DNA from: an uncultured Bacteroides sp.
GTDB taxonomy: Bacteria; Bacteroidota; Bacteroidia; Bacteroidales; Bacteroidaceae
Direction of reading: 5' to 3'
NCBI RefSeq assembly: GCF_900547205.1
Contig: NZ_URFY01000038.1
Coordinates: 1 to 42,330 of the forward strand
DNA length: 42,330 bases
The first letter of the stretch is position 1. Each line of letters begins with the position of its first letter. Positions 7,722 to 15,200 of the stretch are shown here, piece by piece. The notes under the pieces were generated by a model. The model was not told where the DNA came from. It saw nothing but the letters and a program-made list of their open reading frames with translations, and ran no database searches. The translations under genes were made by a program, and so were the position numbers.

Positions 7722-8144
7722 TTATTCCTTTTCTTTCTTTTGAGTATTCATTTCAACGAGAAAGGCTATCAAAAGTCCAATGCCGCCGAACAGAAGAATG
7801 CATGAACCATAAACAATGCTTGATAACTGTCTCACATTCCATGCTATGTCTTCTTTAACGGTATACGTTGGAAAGAAAGCGCAACAAATAAAGAAAGCTA
7901 TTAATAGACCTAAACCTATACCCATCATTAGGCAGCCACCTTTCAGTGCACTAAATGAGAACCGTGAACGCGAATAATTGAGATTGAAGGAGAAATTACT
8001 ACTGATGTCTCCTACACTAAGCTTGTCGCCAAGCTTCTCAATCATGGTCAATCGTTCTTTTTTGCATATGATAAGCTCGAATAATTTGTAAATACCTAGC
8101 GTGATGATGCCCACCACCAAAGGAATCAAGATAAAATCCATCAT
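7722..8144 (-). CDS. DUF6249-like small membrane protein, probable ECF sigma target
   Basis: A 140-residue membrane protein with an N-terminal helix (about residues 4-24), a cytoplasmic segment containing KKERLTMIEKLGDKL, then two more helices (about 68-92 and 110-130) and a charged tail. The ERLxMIE segment between the first helix and the hairpin pair is characteristic of the DUF6249 group in Bacteroides, whose function is unknown. The gene is divergent from the sigma factor gene. Upstream of it on its own strand lies TGTAACC, 15 bases, CGTC, the same promoter layout as in front of the sigma factor, so both are probably in the same regulon. Confidence 0.7.
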   Translation of the reverse strand: MMDFILIPLVVGIITLGIYKLFELIICKKERLTMIEKLGDKLSVGDISSNFSFNLNYSRSRFSFSALKGGCLMMGIGLGLLIAFFICCAFFPTYTVKEDIAWNVRQLSSIVYGSCILLFGGIGLLIAFLVEMNTQKKEKE

Positions 8145-8189
8145 AATTGTACTGTTTTTAAGTGAATATTTTCGTTCTTTGTACCGTTT

Positions 8190-8215
8190 GACGCAGATGG
8201 CCGAAAAAGGTTACA
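8190..8215 (-). promoter_or_regulatory. ECF-type promoter facing the DUF6249-like gene
   Basis: On the minus strand: TGTAACC (8215-8209), 15 bases, CGTC (8193-8190). The predicted start of transcription lies about 40 bases before the ATG at 8144. This is a mirror of the plus-strand promoter at 8259-8284, with the same spacing. Confidence 0.6.
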
Positions 8216-8258
8216 CGTTTAGATAAGATTATTTTTATTTTATTTATCGCTATGTAGA

Positions 8259-8284
8259 TGTAACCTTTTGTATTGCTTGGCGTC
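8259..8284 (+). promoter_or_regulatory. ECF-type autoregulatory promoter of the sigma operon
   Basis: TGTAACC (8259-8265), 15 bases, CGTC (8281-8284, followed by TAA). A GTAAC-type -35 and CGTC-type -10 are typical of promoters read by ECF sigma factors. Transcription would start only a few bases before the ATG at 8297, implying a nearly leaderless message from this promoter. Confidence 0.6.
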
Positions 8285-8296
8285 TAATCGAACAAG

Positions 8297-8845
8297 ATGG
8301 AACAGAAAGACGAAATATACTATATCACGCGAATACTGGATGGGGAAACGGAATACTTTTCCGTGTTGCTCGACCGCTATAGCCGTCCCTTATATTCGCT
8401 GATTGTACAAATCGTCGGTTGTTCCGAAGATGCAGAAGAGTTGCTTCAGGATGTTTTTCTGAAAGCTTATCGTAATCTGTCCGGTTATAAAAGGGAGAGT
8501 AAGTTGTCTACCTGGCTCTATCGGATAGCTTATAACGTAGCAATTTCGGCTACCCGGAAAAAGAAACAGGAGTTTCTTTATATCGAAGAGAGTACAATAA
8601 ATAATGTGCCGGATGAAAAAGCCGATGAGGTAATCGACTTGGCGGGAGATGAAGAGCAAATCAATCGTCTGGTTAGTGCGATAGACCATTTGAACGCAGA
8701 AGAAAAAGCGTTGATTACTCTGTTCTATTATGAGGATAAATCAATAGGAGAGATTGGTGAAGTGATGAAACTTTCAATAAGTAATGTGAAAGTCAAACTT
8801 CATCGCACTCGAAAGAAAATATATATATTGATGAATGGTAAATAA
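8297..8845 (+). CDS. ECF RNA polymerase sigma factor
   Basis: A 182-residue sigma-70 family factor of the extracytoplasmic-function type. Region 2 covers about residues 10-80 and includes the core-binding stretch CSEDAEELLQDVFLKAYRNL and the -10-recognising YKRESKLSTWLYRIAYNVA. An acidic linker (about 100-128) leads to region 4 (about 128-180) with a helix-turn-helix in DKSIGEIGEVMKLSISNVK. It is followed after 12 bases by a small membrane protein, the usual place for an anti-sigma factor. Its own -35/-10-like elements and a mirrored copy facing the divergent membrane gene suggest autoregulation and a local regulon. Confidence 0.93.
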   Translation: MEQKDEIYYITRILDGETEYFSVLLDRYSRPLYSLIVQIVGCSEDAEELLQDVFLKAYRNLSGYKRESKLSTWLYRIAYNVAISATRKKKQEFLYIEESTINNVPDEKADEVIDLAGDEEQINRLVSAIDHLNAEEKALITLFYYEDKSIGEIGEVMKLSISNVKVKLHRTRKKIYILMNGK

Positions 8846-8857
8846 AAGGAGATAGAG

Positions 8858-9235
8858 ATGGAAACGGAGAAGAACATAAAAGATAATAGGAGCAGTGCAC
8901 TGACACAGGCACTTGAGCGGAGACAGACGGAAGACTTGGCTTCCAATTTCTCGTATCGGATGATGGAACGTGTTCGTTTGGAAGCTGAAAAACAGAAGAA
9001 ACGCAGAGCAAGCATCGTTTGGGCGGCTTTGCTGGCATCAGTCTTGTCCTTACTGGGACTCGGTGTTTATACCCTTGTTTTCTATTTAGATTTCAGATTT
9101 GCCAATTATTTACCATCGATGGAATATGTTTGCAAAGATACTCCGTTGCTAATATTCTATCTTTATGTTGCATTGTTAGTTTTGGTTCTGCTCGGATTAG
9201 ATTATTGGCTGCGCAAGAAGTATTTTTGGAAATAA
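8858..9235 (+). CDS. Small membrane protein, probable anti-sigma factor
   Basis: A 125-residue protein with a charged cytoplasmic N-terminus (residues 1-50, including ALERRQTEDLASNFSYRMME) and two transmembrane helices (about 52-76 and 95-116), ending in a short basic tail. The segment resembling xLPxNFxxRxM and the position 12 bases after the ECF sigma gene suggest that the cytoplasmic part binds and restrains the sigma factor. It lacks the zinc-binding HxxxCxxC motif of ZAS anti-sigma factors, so it would be a different type. A good AGGAG site precedes the ATG. The role is inferred from context. Confidence 0.7.
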   Translation: METEKNIKDNRSSALTQALERRQTEDLASNFSYRMMERVRLEAEKQKKRRASIVWAALLASVLSLLGLGVYTLVFYLDFRFANYLPSMEYVCKDTPLLIFYLYVALLVLVLLGLDYWLRKKYFWK

Positions 9236-9238
9236 TTC

Positions 9239-9278
9239 TGTTACTTTGCATTACGATTAATTTTAATGTAAAGTAACA
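9239..9278. repeat. Inverted repeat touching the threonine aldolase start codon
   Basis: Arms 9239-9253 and 9264-9278 match at 14 of 15 positions (TGTTACTTTGCATTA against its mirror) around a 10-base loop. The right arm ends directly before the ATG at 9279. It may end the sigma operon transcript, or occlude translation initiation of the aldolase, or be an operator. Confidence 0.6.
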
Positions 9279-10307
9279 ATGAGAAGTTTTGCCTCAGATA
9301 ATAATTCCGGTGTGCATCCGTTGGTGATGGAAGCATTGAACCGGGCAAATGTAGACCATTCCTTCGGTTATGGTGATGATAGATGGACGGAAGAAGCCGT
9401 AGCCAAGATAAAAGAAACTTTTACACCGGATTGTGTGCCATTGTTTGTATTTAATGGTACGGGTAGCAATGTGGTGGCATTGCAGTTAATGACCCGCCCA
9501 TTTCATTCTATCTTTTGTGCTGAAACGGCCCATATTTATGTAGATGAATGCGGTTCCCCCGTCAAGATGACCGGTTGCCAGATTCGTCCTATTGCTACTC
9601 CCGATGGAAAACTGACTCCAGAATTGATGCAGTCTTACTTGCATGGTTTCGGCGACCAGCACCATTCGCAACCTAGGGCCCTTTACATCTCCCAGTGTAC
9701 CGAACTCGGTACTATCTATACTCCCCAAGAACTGAAACGGCTGACGGACTTTGCTCATCTGAACGGTATGTATGTGCACATGGACGGAGCAAGAATAGCC
9801 AACGCCTGTGCTGCCCTGAATCTTACTCTTAAAGAACTGACGGTTGATTGTGGAGTCGATATTCTTAGTTTCGGCGGAACGAAGAACGGATTGATGATGG
9901 GTGAGTGTGTCATTGTATTCAATAAGGATTTGAGGGAAGATGCCAGATTTATCCGTAAGCAATCTGCCCAACTTGCTTCCAAGATGCGCTATCTCTCTTG
10001 CCAGTTTACAACTTATCTGACAGACAACCTTTGGTTAAAGAATGCCAATCATGCCAATGTTATGGCGGCAAAACTTTATACCGAACTGAAGAATCTACCC
10101 AAAGTGACTTTTACTCAAAAGGCTGAAAGCAACCAGTTGTTTCTGACCATGCCCCGACCGATTATCGACCGGATGCTGGAGTCGTATTTCTTTTATTTCT
10201 GGAATGAAGATAAGGATGAAATTCGTCTGGTAACTTCTTTTGATACAACGGAAGAAGATGTAAATGAGTTCATCTGTCTTTTAAAACGCACTTTATTTAA
10301 TAATTAG
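9279..10307 (+). CDS. ltaE: Low-specificity L-threonine aldolase family protein
   Basis: A 342-residue PLP enzyme of the threonine aldolase/beta-eliminating lyase family. It splits threonine or allo-threonine into glycine and acetaldehyde. The N-terminus MRSFASDNNSGVHP replaces the commoner DLRSDT start of this family and binds the cofactor region. HMDGAR carries Asp169, which contacts the pyridine nitrogen, and SFGGTKNG carries Lys202, the PLP Schiff-base lysine. Length fits the family. It follows the sigma/anti-sigma pair by 43 bases that form an inverted repeat, so it may be a separate unit. Related beta-eliminating lyases cannot be excluded from motifs alone. Confidence 0.88.
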   Translation: MRSFASDNNSGVHPLVMEALNRANVDHSFGYGDDRWTEEAVAKIKETFTPDCVPLFVFNGTGSNVVALQLMTRPFHSIFCAETAHIYVDECGSPVKMTGCQIRPIATPDGKLTPELMQSYLHGFGDQHHSQPRALYISQCTELGTIYTPQELKRLTDFAHLNGMYVHMDGARIANACAALNLTLKELTVDCGVDILSFGGTKNGLMMGECVIVFNKDLREDARFIRKQSAQLASKMRYLSCQFTTYLTDNLWLKNANHANVMAAKLYTELKNLPKVTFTQKAESNQLFLTMPRPIIDRMLESYFFYFWNEDKDEIRLVTSFDTTEEDVNEFICLLKRTLFNN

Positions 10308-10383
10308 TGCTAAAATTCACATCCAAAAACAGGATTGGTGTGTTATTTGCGGTATGATGTATGAACGATTAAATTCATAAAAC

Positions 10384-11340
10384 ATGGCCTATATAGATTA
10401 TTATAAAGTTCTTGGAGTAGACAAAAGTGCTTCTCAGAATGATATCAAGAAGGCTTATCGTAAGTTGGCACGTAAGTTTCATCCCGACCTGAATCCGAAT
10501 GATCCCAGTGCAAAGGATAAGTTTCAGGAAATCAATGAAGCGAATGAAGTACTGAGTGACCCTGAGAAACGTAAGAAGTATGATGAGTACGGAGAACATT
10601 GGAAACACGCCGATGAATTTGAAGCTCAGAAGCGGGCGCAGCAACAAGCCGGAGGCTTTGGCGGTGCGGGCGGTTTCGGTGGTGCGGGACAAGGTTTTTC
10701 TGATGGTAACGGAAGTTATTGGTACAGCTCCGACGGAGAAGGATTCTCTGATGGTAATGCCAGTGGTTTCTCCGATTTCTTTGAATCAATGTTCGGTAAT
10801 CGTGGTGGAAGAGGGCAAGGCTCTGCGGGATTCCGAGGACAAGACTTTAATGCTGAGCTTCATCTCTCGCTTCGTGATGCTGCCCAGACTCATAAACAGG
10901 TATTAAATGTCAATGGTAAACAGGTACGTATCACTATTCCTGCAGGGGTAGCTGATGGACAGGTGATTAGGTTGAAAGGTTACGGCTCCGAAGGTATCAA
11001 TGGAGGTCCGAAAGGAGATTTATACATAACCTTTGTCATTGCCGAAGATCCTGTGTTCAAACGCTTAGGCGATGATTTGTATGTTGATGTGGAAGTGGAT
11101 CTTTACACCGCTGTATTGGGTGGTGAAAAGATAGTGGACACCTTGGATAGTAAGGTGAAACTGAAGATAAAACCGGAAACGCAGAATGGTACGAAAGTCC
11201 GTCTAAAAGGAAAAGGTTTCCCGATTTATAAGAAGGAAGGACATTTTGGTGACTTAATAGTGACCTATTCCGTCAAGATTCCTACTAACTTGACCGATAG
11301 ACAGAAAGAGTTATTCCGCGAGTTACAGAGTATGAACTAA
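10384..11340 (+). CDS. cbpA: DnaJ-class co-chaperone, CbpA-like
   Basis: A 318-residue type II J-protein. The J domain spans about residues 4-70 with the HPD motif (FHPDLNPND) that stimulates DnaK ATPase. A Gly/Phe-rich linker (about 84-155) with GGFGGAGGFGG-type repeats follows, then two C-terminal substrate-binding domains (about 155-310). The cysteine-rich zinc domain of true DnaJ is absent, which points to CbpA. The next gene encodes the CbpM-type modulator five bases later, matching the cbpA-cbpM pair of enterobacteria. Its partner DnaK may be the one encoded at 35512-37425. Confidence 0.93.
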   Translation: MAYIDYYKVLGVDKSASQNDIKKAYRKLARKFHPDLNPNDPSAKDKFQEINEANEVLSDPEKRKKYDEYGEHWKHADEFEAQKRAQQQAGGFGGAGGFGGAGQGFSDGNGSYWYSSDGEGFSDGNASGFSDFFESMFGNRGGRGQGSAGFRGQDFNAELHLSLRDAAQTHKQVLNVNGKQVRITIPAGVADGQVIRLKGYGSEGINGGPKGDLYITFVIAEDPVFKRLGDDLYVDVEVDLYTAVLGGEKIVDTLDSKVKLKIKPETQNGTKVRLKGKGFPIYKKEGHFGDLIVTYSVKIPTNLTDRQKELFRELQSMN

Positions 11341-11345
11341 AATGA

Positions 11346-11669
11346 ATGAGCACTATGCAGACCGAATTAATTATTGTCAGTGAATACTGTCACAAATGTC
11401 ATATTGAGCCTTCATTCATCGATAGGTTGGTAGAAGGTGGTTTGATTAACGTACATACCGATGGTAATGAGCATTATTTGCTTCTCTCCGAACTTCCTAA
11501 TCTGGAGCGTTATAGCAGAATGTATTACGACTTATCCATCAACATAGAAGGCATCGATGCCATTCATCATTTATTGGAAAGGATGGATGATATGCGACGT
11601 GAAATGGATTCCCTCCGCAGGCAATTGTTACTGTATCGGGGGCAGGAAATAGAAGATATGGACTGGTAA
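11346..11669 (+). CDS. cbpM: CbpM-like chaperone modulator
   Basis: A 107-residue MerR-like helix-turn-helix protein. The N-terminal half (LIIVSEYCHKCHIEPSFIDR, then LVEGGLI) resembles the CbpM winged helix that binds the J domain of CbpA and blocks its interaction with DnaK. The C-terminal half is a helical dimerisation segment (about 60-100, with MDDMRREMDSLRRQL). It starts five bases after the cbpA stop, so the two are co-translated, and the operon ends at a strong hairpin directly after. Confidence 0.88.
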   Translation: MSTMQTELIIVSEYCHKCHIEPSFIDRLVEGGLINVHTDGNEHYLLLSELPNLERYSRMYYDLSINIEGIDAIHHLLERMDDMRREMDSLRRQLLLYRGQEIEDMDW

Positions 11670-11675
11670 AAAAGT

Positions 11676-11715
11676 AGAGTCTCTGATTCACGCGAACAGA
11701 GACTCTGTTTTATTA
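11676..11715 (+). terminator. Terminator of cbpA-cbpM
   Basis: AGAGTCTCTG (11676-11685) pairs with CAGAGACTCT (11697-11706) across an 11-base loop, followed by GTTTTATT. It also lies just beyond the end of the convergent sulfoxide reductase gene. Confidence 0.85.
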
Positions 11716-11736
11716 AAATGCTTTATCCCTAATAAA

Positions 11737-12207
11737 TTATACGAGGTACGTGCAAATCTCTTCCAAATACTGTGCATCAACATCATTAAAACTATCCAGC
11801 ATATCACTGTCGATATCCAATACGCCGATGACAACATCCTGTTTCTTTATCGGCACTACAATCTCCGACTTAGAATCGGAACTGCAAGCTATGTGACCGG
11901 GAAACTGTTCAACATTAGGAACAATCAGCGTACGCTCTTCTTTCCAAGCAGTGCCGCAAACGCCCCTGCCAAGGCGGATACGGGTACAAGCGATAGGACC
12001 CTGAAAAGGTCCTAACACAAGTTCATCGTCTTTCACAAGATAGAAGCCCACCCAAAAGAAACCGAAAGTCTGCTTCAATGCAGCGGAAATATTGGCAAGG
12101 TTGGCCACCATATCCGTCTCCGTACTCACCAATGCGTGTATCTGTGGAAGCAATTCACGGTACTTATCTTCTTTATCTCCTGCATTTATTATTAGATTCT
12201 CTGCCAT
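11737..12207 (-). CDS. msrC: Free methionine-(R)-sulfoxide reductase (GAF domain)
   Basis: A 156-residue single GAF-domain enzyme that reduces free methionine-(R)-sulfoxide in the cytoplasm. The three active-site cysteines of the fRMsr family are present: Cys74 in PIACTRI, Cys84 in GRGVCGTAW and Cys108 in GHIACSSDSKSEIVVPI. This sets it apart from signalling GAF domains, which lack them. It lies 10 bases after the DUF4132-family gene on the same strand and so is probably the last gene of that operon; the link between the two is not obvious. Confidence 0.9.
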   Translation of the reverse strand: MAENLIINAGDKEDKYRELLPQIHALVSTETDMVANLANISAALKQTFGFFWVGFYLVKDDELVLGPFQGPIACTRIRLGRGVCGTAWKEERTLIVPNVEQFPGHIACSSDSKSEIVVPIKKQDVVIGVLDIDSDMLDSFNDVDAQYLEEICTYLV

Positions 12208-12217
12208 ATCATTGTTA

Positions 12218-15200
12218 TTATTTGATTTGATTCAGTATGCTTGGATCCTTTATTTTATCGTCTTCTGCAAAGAAGATAATCTTTGTCAATATCTCTGCAG
12301 TTTTCGGATCTTCGTCTACAAATGGTAAGAACAGGCGTCCGCGGCTTTGTGAATGTACGGGTAGTACAGCTATCTGTGCACCTCCTTCCTGATGAATCAC
12401 ACCGCTGCCCAGATGAATATTGTAATTCCCCAGCTTCCCTTCAATATGAGCGAAGTTGCCTTTCACCTTTACGTTATCGAGATGGAACAATGGCATATTC
12501 ATTTCCACCAATACGCCACGCATTTCGATGGTGGAGTGGCTTGTTTCCGGGTCAACGCTTCCTGCATGAGCCACACTCACTGCCATATCTACATCCCTCA
12601 TCACTTCAGAGAAGATAACAGAAGGAATCTCCGAAATCTTCATTAGCGAATAATCTTTGCGATTGTGGAAGCAGACATATTCCAGTGTCGGAGATTCGAT
12701 ATCTGCCGGAGAGAACCAGTCGGCCATAGCGTAAATAGTGGCGATGATATTCTCTTTATAATATATCTTTTGAAGTCCGTCTTCATAGTCGGCCACCCAA
12801 CGACGTCCTTTCAATACTGCAATTGTTTTCCTCGGTTGAATCTGATTTCCTGCATAACGACGGGATAGCGTAGCGTCTTTCTCATCGGCAGTAGGTACAT
12901 AAAGTTCACGGAATACCTGCTTGAAGGGTTGGCGAATCGAATTATCAAATAAATACTTCTGGTAAGCGTGCCAGTCATTACTTGCATATAAATCCGTGGG
13001 GTGGGCTACACGCAGTTTGTCTTTCGGTTTCAACGGGAGGCAAACAGCATTGGCAGTCACCAGTAATCCGTCGGTATAGAAACCGAGTTGACCGTTGCAA
13101 GTAAAGACAAGATGCCTCAGCAGCGGCCAGATTACCGGGTTTTGCATGAGTTTGCGAAGTTCGTTTTCTTCAAAGCTGATGCAGTCCTCCATTGCTTGTT
13201 CCAACATGGTGCGCGAACGGGTATACTGGTCTTTCAGCTTCTTGTGCACCTCTTTCAGTTCTTCCACGTACGGATGTTTTTTCAGCTTGGCAGGCATACT
13301 GTTGAGCGCTTTTCCGGCTTTAATCTGTTTAATGTCCGCTTTTCCTTCCTCGTTGATTTCCACGTACACTTCGATGTCGTCTATTTCTTTCGGAGTCAGG
13401 TAGGGCAGAAGTTCCTTAATCAGTTCCGTCTCCATGCTCCATGTGAGGCGTGTTACGTCGCCATATCCCGAGTTAAGTGCCAGATTCTTCAAAGCGATGT
13501 TTACCGCTTTCTTCTCATTTTCCTGTCTCTGAGCGCCAAATTCCTTACTGTCTTTCAGGAATTGTTGCAGGAATTGATAGCGTTCCAGCAGTTCTTTATC
13601 CGTTTTCTTTCCTAATGGGATAAGTCCGTAGCTCATCAGTAAGTCTTTATTCCGTTTGGCTACGATTTCTTTCTTCACATCTTCCGCTTTCACCACACCA
13701 TTGGTTGCATCGGCAAACTTGCGTGCACGGGTGTGGCTATTGCTGCATGAGATATATTTGGCAGCATTGTAAACAACCTCAAATCGTTGTTTCCCAATCG
13801 TCTTATAAGCATCTTTGAACCAACTGATATCGAAAGCGCCCTCGCGCAAGTCGTCCATATCAATCGGAGTATAGCGGGCGATAATCGCTTTTTTCTTATC
13901 GTCGCATGAGTCGTTGGTATGAGCGTGGAAGTAATAAGCGGCGCTTGTCAGCCCTTTCCATCCGATGGTTTTTTCAGTAAGTTCAATCCATTGCGGGGCA
14001 AACATGGCAGCTTCTACCAATCGTTCGTCCTTGATTTCTGCTTGCTTGGCCAGCTTTTTCAATTGTACACTTGTGTCGGTAGATAACGGATAGCAGGAGT
14101 GGAGGAGATGGCTCAATACTCCACGCTTGGTGCTACCCCAGTTGTAACTATCGCGGATAAAAGCATCTTTACCGAACGCTTGTAAGATGCGTATGAACGT
14201 TTCGGAACCGTAAACGTAGCTCAATGCTTCCGCAAGGCGGGTTACCTGCGTCTCCGAGTCTCCGCGTTTTAATTCTATCTCCAGAATCCGGTCTACTACC
14301 TTATTTAATAGAGTGCGGAAGAGAGAGAAGTCGATATCCCCGATACTGGCATCCTTTTCTTTGTTTGCGCGTGAACTTTCGTTCAGCGCATTCGTGATGT
14401 TTCTGATTTGTTCCGGAGAATTAATACGTCCTATCAATTCGCGATATACTTCTTCCGTCGGGATCAGTCCCAGTAGCCATGCACGGGCAAAGTCCGTGGC
14501 GTTAATATAGCTGTCGGTTTCTTCCAGTTCCGGAGTATGCTCCATGTAGTTGGTAAGTTTGTAGAGCTGATAGCGCACGGTGAAGTAACGCGTGAACATT
14601 TCGTCAGTCATCCACTTATGAGGCATTTGGAGCCAGAACTGTACAAACTTGTTGTTGTGTATCGGGTAAACGATTTGTTTTTCTCCGTAGTCCATCTTAT
14701 CCGACAACCATGCGTGCTTGCTGGTGTATTGACGGAAGATATTTTCCGTATTAAGCAACGGTAATAGTTGGAGTAACATATTGGTAGACAGTCGTTGATA
14801 GGTCATTTCGTCCCAATGCTGATAAGTCAGCGCATTGATGATGTCATCCATCTGTTCATAGTATGGCAACTGGCGCAATTCTTTTTGAAGTCCGCGATAA
14901 ATGATGCCGTTATACATCCTGTTGGTAAGCGGCTCGAAAGAATTGGCTGATTTCCGTGCAGCTTTGATATCTTCTTCGTCTTCTTCGTAGAAATCATCAG
15001 CGTCATATTCGTTGGGTACTCCCGTCGATGCAAGCATGAAGCTCATCATCAGCAGTTTGTCGAAACTTCCTATCTCCTTTTCGTAAAAGGCTTGCCACAC
15101 TTCAGGTAGTCCGAGTCCGCTTAGTCCTTCGCTGCTGCTCCAGTTCACTAAAACGCCATTGCCTACCATACACGTTTCTCCGTAGCTGTTTCTGTACGTT

